Shown here one piece after another: positions 25,004-32,960 of a DNA stretch of 64,000 bases; positions within the stretch are counted from its first letter, which is position 1; each line of letters begins with the position of its first letter. Source of the stretch: Ensifer sp. PDNC004 (GTDB lineage Bacteria; Pseudomonadota; Alphaproteobacteria; Rhizobiales; Rhizobiaceae). The stretch spans positions 248,001 through 312,000 of the forward strand of contig NZ_CP070353.1 in assembly GCF_016919405.1 (NCBI RefSeq), in the 5' to 3' direction. A program made the translations under genes and the position numbers. A model generated the notes under the pieces. That model saw nothing but the letters and a program-made list of their open reading frames with translations, was not told the origin of the DNA and did no database searches.

Positions 25004-25837
25004 TCAGCTCTTCGTTGCCTCGCTCTTTTCGAACTGCCGGTAGCATTCATCCGCCACCTGCTGCAGCAGATCGCGCGGCACCTCGCCGGTGACGGCGTAG
25101 CCGAGCGGGCCGTCGATCCAGTAGAAGGTCTCGACGCCGTCGTTCTCGTCGATGCGGAACGAGGTTTCGCGGTTGTCGTCGTTGCGGCCGAGCAGCACCG
25201 TCAGCCGCCGGCCTGTGCCATCCTCATACATGAACATCGCGCCCGCCTTGCCGTTGACCGGCAGCAGCCGGCCGCCGACCAGCGAGAAGCCGAGCGTGGA
25301 GAGATCAGGGATCGAGAGCGGATGATCGAGGCGCTTGCCAAGCCAGGTCGCGAGATGGGTCTGGTCGTCGGCGCCGACCTCGACGGCATGGCGCACTTCG
25401 CTCGCATAGACCAGGAAGGCCGATTGCGCCTGGCGCGGCAGGCTGTCGGCCGTCTGCGTCGGCCGGGGGCTTTGCTCGGGTGCGAGCAAGGAGGGCGCGT
25501 AAAGGCCGGTGAGGCCGCCGGCCGCAAAGAGCACCAGGCCGGCGGCGACGGCGCGGGCGATGCTGGCAAAAGATCGGGTGTCCTTGCCGGGATCCTGTTG
25601 CGGGCGTTCGCTGCCGTTGCTCAGAAGCAGCGCCCGGTCATCGGCGTCGCTGCGGGCATAGCCGGCAAAGAGCGCGCGCAACTCGACCGCCTGCGCCCGC
25701 CATTGCCGGACCTCTTCGGCCTGCGTGGGGTTTTGCTCGAGCCATTGCTCGATCCGCAACCGCTCGCGCGGGCCAAGGGCGCCGTCGACATAGGCGTGCA
25801 GGTCGTCTTCGGAGACGGTGTTGTGGCCTTCCGTCAT
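25004..25837 (-). CDS. Membrane anti-sigma factor
   Basis: A 277-residue protein. The N-terminal cytoplasmic domain (SEDDLHAYVDGALGPRERLR, about residues 9-60) is the ChrR/RskA-like sigma-binding helix bundle. A single membrane span follows (SIARAVAAGLVLFAAGGLTG, about residues 92-112), then a periplasmic domain of about 160 residues. The His-x3-Cys-x2-Cys zinc motif of ZAS anti-sigma factors is absent. It is coupled to the sigma gene by an ATGA overlap (25834-25837), which fits a paired ECF/anti-sigma system. Confidence 0.88.
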   Translation of the reverse strand: MTEGHNTVSEDDLHAYVDGALGPRERLRIEQWLEQNPTQAEEVRQWRAQAVELRALFAGYARSDADDRALLLSNGSERPQQDPGKDTRSFASIARAVAAGLVLFAAGGLTGLYAPSLLAPEQSPRPTQTADSLPRQAQSAFLVYASEVRHAVEVGADDQTHLATWLGKRLDHPLSIPDLSTLGFSLVGGRLLPVNGKAGAMFMYEDGTGRRLTVLLGRNDDNRETSFRIDENDGVETFYWIDGPLGYAVTGEVPRDLLQQVADECYRQFEKSEATKS

Positions 25838-26385
25838 TTCGGTCTCCGCATGCTGATCACATTGTCGTCCTTCATGGCTTCTGCAAGCTGGCGCCGCGCG
25901 CGCGACAGGCGCGACATCACGGTGCCGATCGGTATGGCCATCATCTCGGCCACGTCCTGGTAGCGGTATCCCTCGATCACCACGAGCATCAGCACCGAGC
26001 GGTTCTCCGTGGAAAGCCCGTTCAGCGCCCGTTCGAGCCGCGAGCGCTCCAGCGGGTCGCTCTCGTGGGTCTCGGCCTCAAGGCCCAGGTCCTCGTCCAG
26101 CGCCACCTGCGGGTGCATCGCCACATAGCGGTGCCGGTTGCGGCCGAGATTGGTCATGATGGTGAAGGCCCAGGCGCGCAGGTTCACGCCGCGCCACTGC
26201 GCGCGGCGCGAAAGCACCTTCTCCACGCAATCCTGCAACAGGTCCTCGCCATCCGGGTCCGAGCGCACCAGGCTGCGGGCATAGCGCCGCAGTGCCGGCA
26301 CCAGGGCCAGCACATCCTCTTCGAACCGGTCGGAGGCGGGGGGTGCCCCCGCATCCTCGTTGCCGCCGTTACGGCTTGGCGACAT
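25834..26385 (-). CDS. ECF-family RNA polymerase sigma factor
   Basis: A 183-residue sigma-70-family protein with region 2 (YARSLVRSDPDGEDLLQDCV, then LRAWAFTIMTNLGRNRHRY) and region 4 (LNGLSTENRSVLMLVVIEGY and GTVMSRLSRARRQL, the DNA-binding helices). There are no regions 1 or 3, as in ECF sigma factors. It overlaps the upstream COG4315 gene by 17 bases and the downstream anti-sigma gene by four. A three-gene operon is likely, with the secreted protein as both member and target. Confidence 0.94.
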   Translation of the reverse strand: MSPSRNGGNEDAGAPPASDRFEEDVLALVPALRRYARSLVRSDPDGEDLLQDCVEKVLSRRAQWRGVNLRAWAFTIMTNLGRNRHRYVAMHPQVALDEDLGLEAETHESDPLERSRLERALNGLSTENRSVLMLVVIEGYRYQDVAEMMAIPIGTVMSRLSRARRQLAEAMKDDNVISMRRPK

Positions 26386-26746
26386 TCCATTCGCCCTTCT
26401 TCATGCCGTCGCCGGTCATGTCACCCATCTTCTTGTCCTTGATGAAGAAGTAGAGCGGCATACCGTCCTTGGCCCATTGCTTCTTGCCGTCCTTGCGCTC
26501 GACGACCGTATAGGCACCATCTGCCTTGGCGCTGGCTTCCGCGAAGAAGGGCGGCCAGTTCTTGGCGCAATCGTCGTAGCACATGGACGCGCCGCCATGA
26601 TCGTCCTTGTAGGTGTAGAGCGTCATGCCGTTTTCTCCGGCCAGCACCGTGCCCTTGGCGGTCTCGACTTCCTTGACCGGCGGCGCGGCGAAAGCCGTTA
26701 CGCTGGCCGCAAGCAGCATGGCGATCGTCAGTGGAAACGTTCTCAT
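26369..26746 (-). CDS. Secreted COG4315-type repeat protein
   Basis: A 125-residue protein with a Sec signal peptide (MRTFPLTIAMLLAASVTAFA, cleavage after AFA). It has two copies of the COG4315 motif, MTLYTYKDD and MPLYFFIKDK, separated by a CYDDCAKNWPPF segment whose two cysteines could form a disulfide. These periplasmic proteins often precede ECF sigma/anti-sigma genes in rhizobia; their biochemical role is unknown. It is the first gene of the sigma operon and follows GAGGAAGGACAATTGCC. Confidence 0.87.
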   Translation of the reverse strand: MRTFPLTIAMLLAASVTAFAAPPVKEVETAKGTVLAGENGMTLYTYKDDHGGASMCYDDCAKNWPPFFAEASAKADGAYTVVERKDGKKQWAKDGMPLYFFIKDKKMGDMTGDGMKKGEWNVAKP

Positions 26747-26845
26747 GGCAATTGTCCTTCCTCAAGATGGTTTTCCTGTCCGGAAACGGGCGAAAAGCCT
26801 CCTCGTCCCGTTTCCGCGGGAGCCGCATGGTGCAGATCCAACCGT

Positions 26846-26875
26846 AAGACACGGCAAGCACAGGATTTATTCCCG
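26846..26875 (-). promoter_or_regulatory. Candidate ECF-type promoter of the COG4315-sigma operon
   Basis: On the minus strand GGGAATAAATCC, a short spacer and CGTGTC occur about 100-130 bases before the first gene. A GGAAT/CGTC pair with a spacer of about 15 bases resembles autoregulated ECF promoters, but the assignment is by eye only. Confidence 0.35.
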
Positions 26876-27099
26876 GAGAACGGGCGGAAGTTTCGGTTGG
26901 CCCTGTCTCCGCTCGGGCCATAGGACGCAACCGGCCACGCGACGTTCATCGCGTTGCGGGTCCATGAACAATCGGCCGAACTGCCGCGCGTGCGGCTCAC
27001 CAAGGAGGCGGTCTCTACCGTGATGGCGCGCTTCGCTGCGCGTTCGGCGGAAAGCGCCTGAGGATTGCAGACGCTTTCGTGAGGGAGCGGCCGATGGTG

Positions 27100-27522
27100 C
27101 TAGCCGGCCGGTTTCCACGGGGCATCAGAACGGCGAACGTCCTGGAAGCCGGTTTCCAACTGTCGCAGAACCGTCTCGTCATCCGTGGTGATTTCGTAAA
27201 ATGTGCTGTCGATGGCGCGAACGATGATCCAGGGTCTGTCCGGGGCGCTCGGCAGGAAGCCGGCAAACTCTCCCCAGATGACTTGCAGAACGTCTTGCGC
27301 AGCGGCGGCGAGCTGCCGGCCCTCGACCATGCTGCCGTACTGGGCCCAAGTCTCGAGAACGCCGCCGCCGGGGCCGGTGGCATCGAACCATTGATAGCCT
27401 GCGTCGACCGCGGAAACTTTCCACGACGCGCCCAGCGAGCGCGGTGCGAGGCGTTGCAGGATGTCGCGCAGGTCGAAGGGAAGCGCGGCTCCCGGAGGTC
27501 CGTAGATTCTGAGCGTCTTCAC
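27100..27522 (-). CDS. Hypothetical protein, 140 residues
   Basis: A soluble protein with no recognised domain. It opens MKTLRIYGPPGAALPFDLRD and contains GYQWFDATGPGGGVLETWAQ and PDRPWIIVRAIDSTFYEITT. Codon usage and composition match neighbouring genes, and the matching opposite-strand frames are disordered in composition, so the minus-strand reading is preferred. GGGAGGACACAGGTGAAG precedes the start. It lies 46 bases downstream of the AbrB-type gene on the same strand and may be its operon partner. Confidence 0.65.
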   Translation of the reverse strand: MKTLRIYGPPGAALPFDLRDILQRLAPRSLGASWKVSAVDAGYQWFDATGPGGGVLETWAQYGSMVEGRQLAAAAQDVLQVIWGEFAGFLPSAPDRPWIIVRAIDSTFYEITTDDETVLRQLETGFQDVRRSDAPWKPAG

Positions 27523-27568
27523 CTGTGTCCTCCCGGCAGCGCATTGGAAACGTGCCGGGCCAGCATCG

Positions 27569-28657
27569 TCAAGCCCGGTCGGCGACGAAGCGGGCGAGCG
27601 TCGGGCCGATCATGGTGATGATCAGCAGGCGGGCGGTCTGCAGCGCCATGACGAAGGAGAGGTCGACATTGCTCGAGGCGGCGATGACTGCGATCGAATC
27701 GAGCCCGCCGGGGCTGGTGGCGAGATAGGCGGTCAGCGGATCGATGCCGACGACCTTGATCAAAAGCAGGGCGAGCAGGCCGGAGAACGAGATCAGTACG
27801 ACGATCGAGATGATCGTCGGCACCAGCGCGCGGCGGGCATGGATGAGGATCTGGCGGGTAAAGCCAAGGCCGATGTTCCAGCCGAGCATGGCAAAACAGA
27901 TCGCCAGCAGCCATTGCGGCAGCGCGGTGGTCATAACGCCCGAGACATTGAGCACGGCGCCGAGAAGGAAGGGCAGCAGGAAGGCGCCGGCGGGCACGCG
28001 CAGGAAGCGGCCGGCGAGCGCTGCGCCCAGCCCGACCGCGATGGTCTCGAGGAAGAGCAGGCCATTGATCGGCGCGAACCAATGGGTGGTCTGCTCGACT
28101 TCGGCGCCGGTGACCCACATATGCGCAACCACGGTCGCGGTGCTGGCGACGAAAATCACGCGCAGATACTGCATGAAGGCGACGAGGCGCGCATCGGCGC
28201 CATAGGCATCGGCCATCAAGAGCATGGTCGAGGCAGCGCCGGCCGACGAGCCCCAGATCGCCGTCGTGCCCGGCAGGATGCGCATGCGGGTGATGACCCA
28301 GCCGCAGAGCGTGCTGACGGCGATGACCGAGAGGATGACGGCGAGAAACAGCGGCCAGTTGCCGGAGAAGGTGACGAGCATGCCCGGCGTCATGGCGCCG
28401 GCAATCATCATCGCCAGGATGAATTGTACGCAGAAGAACAGCTGGCGCGGCAACCGGATGGTGCCGCCATTCATGCCGACGAGCACGGCGGCCAGCATCG
28501 GGCCCATGAGCAGCCCGGCCGGAAGGCCGATGAATTCGAAAAACGAGGCAAGGACGATGGAGACCGCCAGCAGCAGGCTCCATTGCAGCCAGGGCGCGAG
28601 CCGACCGATGCCGACCTTGTCCGGGGTGGGCGGCGCAGCTGGCTTGTCGGTTTTCAC
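27569..28657 (-). CDS. AbrB-family membrane protein (putative transporter)
   Basis: A 362-residue polytopic protein with two repeated halves. Each contains a GxPAG-like membrane motif (FEFIGLPAGLLMGPMLAAVL in the first, PAGAFLLPFLLGAVLNVSG in the second), and TSPGGLDSIAVIAASSNVD follows near the C-terminus. This matches the AbrB/COG3180 membrane family, sometimes called ammonia monooxygenase; its real function is unknown. GTG at 28657 is the best start: GGAGA stands six bases upstream, whereas the in-frame GTG at 28663 touches it. Confidence 0.88.
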   Translation of the reverse strand: MKTDKPAAPPTPDKVGIGRLAPWLQWSLLLAVSIVLASFFEFIGLPAGLLMGPMLAAVLVGMNGGTIRLPRQLFFCVQFILAMMIAGAMTPGMLVTFSGNWPLFLAVILSVIAVSTLCGWVITRMRILPGTTAIWGSSAGAASTMLLMADAYGADARLVAFMQYLRVIFVASTATVVAHMWVTGAEVEQTTHWFAPINGLLFLETIAVGLGAALAGRFLRVPAGAFLLPFLLGAVLNVSGVMTTALPQWLLAICFAMLGWNIGLGFTRQILIHARRALVPTIISIVVLISFSGLLALLLIKVVGIDPLTAYLATSPGGLDSIAVIAASSNVDLSFVMALQTARLLIITMIGPTLARFVADRA

Positions 28658-29060
28658 GGGCACTCTCCGGCATGACCCGGAAAGGCGAGAACGGCCATCG
28701 GGGCCGGCCTTGACGGGCTTAGAGCGATGGTCTTCGCCAGCAGGAGCGCGGGCGCCATCACGCCACGCTCGTTAGCAACAATGCGGCGTTGCATTCAAGG
28801 GGCAGAGCCAGAAAGTGCCACAGGATCGACAGCGGGGAATACAAACGCCATGCGGGCAGGCGGCGAAATGAGAAAAAAACGTGAACAAATTCCGCCGGCC
28901 GAAAGCCCTGCTGCCAGGCGCGGTAACGAGCCGCGACCTTGATTTTACGGGGTAATTTTGCGCGCAGCGGTGATGTTCGCGATGCCGGTTGTCTCTGGCC
29001 CTCCTGTGGGGCCGCAATTCCGGGCTTGCGTGTGCGGCCCGAATCCTGACACTCAGCCTC
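28658..29060. other. Intergenic region between AbrB-type gene and helicase
   Basis: About 400 bases between divergent genes. No supported ORF is present. An A-rich segment (28870-28882) and the GTAATTTTGCGC stretch near 28952 may belong to the helicase promoter. Minus-strand open frames here have unlikely composition. Confidence 0.5.
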
Positions 29061-30188
29061 ATGCAATTCGCACCGCAACAGGACGAGGCCCTGAAGGCCG
29101 TTTCGCAATGGCTGAAAGAGGGCCGCTCGCCGCTCTTCCGGCTGTTCGGCTATGCCGGTACCGGCAAGACGACGCTGGCCCGGCACTTTGCCGAGCATGT
29201 CGATGGCGACGTGCTGTTTGCCGCCTTTACCGGCAAGGCCGCGCAGGTGCTGCGCTCCAAGGGTGCGAGCAACGCCAAGACGATCCACTCGCTGATCTAC
29301 CGGCCGCGCGGCGAAGAAGAGGTTTCCGACGAGGAAACCGGCAAGACCTCGATCGCGCCGATGTTTGCGATCAACCGCCAGAGCCCGGTCGCCAAGGCGG
29401 CGCTGATCATCGTCGACGAATGCTCGATGGTGGACGAGGCGCTCGGCAAGGACCTGATGAGCTTCGGCACGCCGATCCTGGTGCTCGGCGACCCCGGCCA
29501 GTTGCCGCCAGTTACGGGCGGCGGCTTCTTCACCAACCAGGAGCCGGATTACCTGCTGACGGACATTCACCGCCAGGCGCGCGACAACCCGATCATCCAG
29601 CTGGCGATGCAGGTGCGCGAAGGCAAGGAAATCATGCACGGGGACTACGGCACCACGCAGGTGATCGGTCGCGGCCAGGTCAACCAGGAACTGGTGCTCG
29701 AAGCCGACCAGGTGCTGGTCGGCACCAACAAGACCCGCCGGCGCTACAACCAGCGCCTTCGCGAGCTGAAGGGGTTCACCAGCGACTACCCGCAATCCGG
29801 CGACAAGCTCGTCTGCCTCAGGAACGATCCGGCCAAGGGCCTGCTCAACGGCTCGCTCTGGCAGGTGATGAGCTCGTCGAAGGAGACGGTAAAGCCTGGC
29901 ATCAACCTGATGATCCGGCCGGAAGACGACGACATGGACCGGGGTGCTGCCAAGATCAAGCTCCTGAAGGCGGCCTTCGAGGATGTCGAGGGCGAGATCC
30001 CCTGGACGACGCGCAAGCGCTACGACGAGTTCGACTACGGTTATGCGCTGACGGTGCACAAGGCGCAGGGCTCGCAGTGGAACAATGTCGTGCTCTTCGA
30101 CGAGAGCTGGGCGTTTCGCGATACCCGCGAACGCTGGCTCTATACCGCCATCACGCGGGCGGCAGAGCGACTGACGATCGTTCGCTAG
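29061..30188 (+). CDS. RecD-like superfamily 1 DNA helicase / AAA ATPase
   Basis: A 375-residue protein with the full RecD/TraA-type helicase motif set. Motif I is FGYAGTGKTTLARHF, and motif Ia is FAAFTGKAAQVLRSKG. Walker B is LIIVDECSMVDE, motif III is LVLGDPGQLPPVTGGGFF, and the C-terminal motifs include YALTVHKAQGSQW and LYTAITRAAE. It lacks the long N-terminal domain of RecD2, so it is a compact form, probably a 5'-3' helicase in repair. ATG 29061 lies directly before QFAPQQDEAL; no clear ribosome-binding site is seen. Confidence 0.92.
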   Translation: MQFAPQQDEALKAVSQWLKEGRSPLFRLFGYAGTGKTTLARHFAEHVDGDVLFAAFTGKAAQVLRSKGASNAKTIHSLIYRPRGEEEVSDEETGKTSIAPMFAINRQSPVAKAALIIVDECSMVDEALGKDLMSFGTPILVLGDPGQLPPVTGGGFFTNQEPDYLLTDIHRQARDNPIIQLAMQVREGKEIMHGDYGTTQVIGRGQVNQELVLEADQVLVGTNKTRRRYNQRLRELKGFTSDYPQSGDKLVCLRNDPAKGLLNGSLWQVMSSSKETVKPGINLMIRPEDDDMDRGAAKIKLLKAAFEDVEGEIPWTTRKRYDEFDYGYALTVHKAQGSQWNNVVLFDESWAFRDTRERWLYTAITRAAERLTIVR

Positions 30189-30262
30189 GCGGGGCGGATC
30201 CCTGAGGAAGGGTGGCGCCATTTGCAAGCAGCTCGCGTGTCGTGCGCGGGCCGTTGGCTTCA

Positions 30263-30290
30263 TTGACAATCCAGATTCGGCCTATACTAA
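30263..30290 (+). promoter_or_regulatory. Promoter upstream of the pentapeptide-repeat gene
   Basis: TTGACA (30263-30268), a 16-base spacer and TACTAA (30285-30290) form a good housekeeping promoter, leaving a 5' untranslated region of about 140 bases before the ATG at 30436. Confidence 0.6.
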
Positions 30291-30435
30291 TTTGTGATGG
30301 CCTTGTGTTGCCCGCCGCTCACGCCACGTTTGGTATGGTGAAAACACCTATGTGATACCCCGTTCGACTTCCAGCCCTTGGGCCGTCGGTCAGCAATGTG
30401 AGCTCTGACATTTGGTTGCCCCTGGAGGAACTCGA

Positions 30436-30939
30436 ATGCTTAGAACCGCTGGTATCAAAAGCATGGCGAAAGCCCTGCGACAGGCGCTCAGTGATCGCAA
30501 GATGGACCTGTCGCACAGCGACTGCCTGGAATTGATTGCAAAGCAATTTGGGGTGAAAGATTGGAACGCGCTTTCCGCAGCGGTCGGCCAGGATGCGGGC
30601 GACAAGCCGCTTCTTTTCTCGGCCGAGGGCAATGAGATAAAGCTTCATCGCACGACACAAAGGCTGGATGTCAACGACACCGATCTGGCGGGATCACGTT
30701 TCAACGACGCCAATCTGTCGGCAACATCGTTCAATCAGATCAATTTTTCCGGCGCCAAGTTCAACGACAGCAACATGACGGGCTGGTACGTCAACGACGT
30801 TAATCTGTCCGGAGCGCAATTCCAGAATATCAATCTCTCCGGGGCGGCCTTTTCCAACTGCCGCATCGCCGGCGTTACGCTCGACGGGGTGCCGCTCGAA
30901 GAGATTGTCGAGGCCTATCGAAAATCGCAGGTGATCTGA
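30436..30939 (+). CDS. Pentapeptide-repeat protein with N-terminal helical domain
   Basis: A 167-residue protein in two parts. Residues 9-60 (KALRQALSDRKMDLSHSDCL, then ELIAKQFGVKDWNALSAAV) form the helical unit found in glyoxalase-related/toxin-like small proteins. Residues 85-150 contain about 13 pentapeptides (DLAGSRFNDANLSATSFNQI is typical), which should make a right-handed quadrilateral beta-helix. Pentapeptide proteins include DNA mimics that shield gyrase (Qnr) and others of unknown role. The start follows TGGAGGAACTCGA. AT content is slightly higher than in neighbouring genes. Confidence 0.85.
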   Translation: MLRTAGIKSMAKALRQALSDRKMDLSHSDCLELIAKQFGVKDWNALSAAVGQDAGDKPLLFSAEGNEIKLHRTTQRLDVNDTDLAGSRFNDANLSATSFNQINFSGAKFNDSNMTGWYVNDVNLSGAQFQNINLSGAAFSNCRIAGVTLDGVPLEEIVEAYRKSQVI

Positions 30940-30961
30940 TCTGCCAAATGAGCCGGATGCG

Positions 30962-31636
30962 CTAGCGCTTCGTCGCCATCCAAATCATGTGGCGGGCGCC
31001 GCCGCGTTTGCCGTTGGCGCGCACGTTCACCTCGTCGGTGGCAAAGCCGACTTCGCGCAGGCGACGGGTGAAGGCGCTGTCGGGGGCAGACGACCAGACC
31101 GAAAGCACGCCGCCGGGCCGAAGGGCGGCTTGCGCGGCGCGAAGGCCGGTGTGGCTGTAGAGGCTGTCGTTGGAAGGGCGCGTCAGGCCATCAGGGCCAT
31201 TGTCGACATCGAGCAGGATGGCGTCATAGGCGGCCTTCTTCGAGCGGATCAGAGCGCCGACATCGCCGACATGGATGTCGACGCGGGGATCGTCGAGCGT
31301 GCCCTTGTGCAGATCGGCCATGGGGCCGCGCGCCCAGTCGACGACGGCCGGAACCAGTTCGGCGACGGTCACGCGGGCATCGTCCGGCAGCACGCCGAGG
31401 GCCGCGCGCAGTGTGAAGCCCATGCCAAGGCCGCCGATCAGCATGCTCAGGTTTTTCCGGCCGGCGATGCGCTCATGGGCGAGTGTCGCCAGTGCTTCTT
31501 CCGAGCCGCTCAGCCGGCTGTTCATCAGCTCGTTCGAGCCGAGCATGATCGAGAATTCCTGCCCGCGCTGCTTCAGGCGCAGCTCGTCGCCGTCGCCGGG
31601 AATGGTTGCGCGGTCCAGCTCTATCCAGGGAAGCAT
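30962..31636 (-). CDS. Spermidine-synthase-like methyltransferase-fold protein
   Basis: A 224-residue protein of the polyamine aminopropyltransferase superfamily. The nucleotide loop is LIGGLGMGFTLRAAL, the acidic ribose-binding region is VTVAELVPAVVDWARG, and the active-site strand is AILLDVDNGPDGLTRPSNDS. It lacks the N-terminal beta-hairpin domain of true spermidine synthases, so it may act on another substrate. It is a single gene, convergent with the pentapeptide gene (22-base gap). Confidence 0.82.
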   Translation of the reverse strand: MLPWIELDRATIPGDGDELRLKQRGQEFSIMLGSNELMNSRLSGSEEALATLAHERIAGRKNLSMLIGGLGMGFTLRAALGVLPDDARVTVAELVPAVVDWARGPMADLHKGTLDDPRVDIHVGDVGALIRSKKAAYDAILLDVDNGPDGLTRPSNDSLYSHTGLRAAQAALRPGGVLSVWSSAPDSAFTRRLREVGFATDEVNVRANGKRGGARHMIWMATKR

Positions 31637-31888
31637 CGGGGTCTCTCATCCGTGTTGTTCAGGCGCCCTCGTAACACGCGCATGGTGATGACGACACCGC
31701 AATGTCTATCGTTCAAGTGAATTGTGCCGCGCGGACCGGTAAACTATTCGGCGCGCCTTACAGTGGCAGGCTCGCGGGAAGGGGGTGCGGGAAAGCTTCG
31801 CGAGCGGCGCGAAGAGCAGCTCTATCTCGTCCCGGTGACACACGAGGATGCTGACGGCAAGGCATAGGGAGCAGCTGTCGTGTTCGCG

Positions 31889-32563
31889 CTATTCCGCCGA
31901 GATCATGCCTGAAAGCACCGCCTTGGCGATCGCCTGGAAGCGGTTGTTGGCGCCGAACTTGCGGATGATTCCGGCCTCGAGGGTGAGCGCTGCCGCTACG
32001 TCCATGTCCATCAGCCCAGCGATGCGCGCCGCCGGATAGCCGTCGGCCATGAAGGTCAGGCATTCGCTTTCGATCGGCGAGAGGTGGACATGGCCGTCCT
32101 CGTCGGTGGCTTCACCTCCGTCGGTGGTTTCGAGCAGTTCGGTGATGCGCTGCATCTGCCGGCGCAGGTTGGCCTGCTGGGCGGCGAGTTCGCGCCTTCG
32201 GGCAAGCAGGGCGTCGCGAAACAGCTTGTCCGCTTCGGCCTGTTCCTCGGTGCCCGCAAGGGCAGTCAACAGTTCCAGGATGGTCGAGATTGGCATGTCG
32301 ATCTCGCGGCAGGCATTGATGACCGCCATGCGGCGAATGTGATCTTCGTTGTAGACCCGCATCGGTCCCATGCGGGCGGCGGTCAGGAGCCCCTTTTCCT
32401 CGTAGAAATGCAGCGTGCGATGGGTGACGCCGAAAGCGTCGGCCATGTCGGCGATCGCCAGCGGCGTGGTGGGGTCATGGTGGGGAAGCGGCAGGTCCGG
32501 CAGAAAGCCGACACGATCGGGCGCGGCCAGTACGCCCTCGAATTTCCAGTGGTCTCGCGGCAT
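31889..32563 (-). CDS. MerR-family regulator with an additional C-terminal helix-turn-helix
   Basis: A 224-residue protein. Residues 35-105 make a MerR DNA-binding domain (IADMADAFGVTHRTLHFYEE, then KGLLTAARMGPMRVYNEDH). A dimerising coiled coil follows (about 120-165). The last 60 residues (LSPIESECLTFMADGYPAAR, then IAGLMDMDVAAALTLEAGII) resemble a LuxR/GerE-type helix-turn-helix. ATG 32563 is preferred over 32653 because the longer N-terminus is Arg-rich and unconserved in appearance. The target is unknown; the flanks are not divergent genes with a clear role. Confidence 0.82.
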   Translation of the reverse strand: MPRDHWKFEGVLAAPDRVGFLPDLPLPHHDPTTPLAIADMADAFGVTHRTLHFYEEKGLLTAARMGPMRVYNEDHIRRMAVINACREIDMPISTILELLTALAGTEEQAEADKLFRDALLARRRELAAQQANLRRQMQRITELLETTDGGEATDEDGHVHLSPIESECLTFMADGYPAARIAGLMDMDVAAALTLEAGIIRKFGANNRFQAIAKAVLSGMISAE

Positions 32564-32960
32564 GTCGAAGGTCCCCGGTCTACAGCCTGCGCGTCTTTCG
32601 GCGCGCTGTTTCTGCATTTTCCTGAATCGAGATCGACCCAGGGGTGCGCGCAATCCGCGTCCGGAAGCGGTGGCGATCGCCGGGTCTCAAAGGTGCGGAC
32701 GGATCCGCGCGGTGAGGCACTCGTTGATCGTCAACGACAATACCTGCTGCTCGGTTGGGGCACCTCCGCGCGCAAGGCACGGTTTACTCAGGACATCGAT
32801 GCTTGCCTGACGAGCACCCAGGCACCCATTCCCAACGCATGCGTGTACCGTATACGCGAATCGCTAATATGACCAGTCTTTAGTAAGGCGGGTGAGTATG
32901 CTGGACCGCGGGTCCGCAGCCGCTTCATGCGGGCCGCTCTTGCCGGCCCGCCGGGCACGT
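32564..32960. other. Intergenic region without supported gene
   Basis: About 400 bases between two minus-strand genes. Both strands have only short or compositionally unlikely frames. The GTGTACCGTATACGCG segment near 32840-32856 is an imperfect palindrome and lies in promoter position for the MerR gene. Confidence 0.45.

Noticed and set aside
28758..28990. Minus-strand frame ending ECNAALLLTSVA upstream of the helicase
   Set aside because: It is the tail of a very long antisense frame over the helicase; no independent start or family match.
31758..32063. 101-codon minus-strand frame overlapping the MerR 3' end
   Set aside because: It is an overlapping frame of the MerR gene with Arg/His/Gly-rich composition and no start signal.
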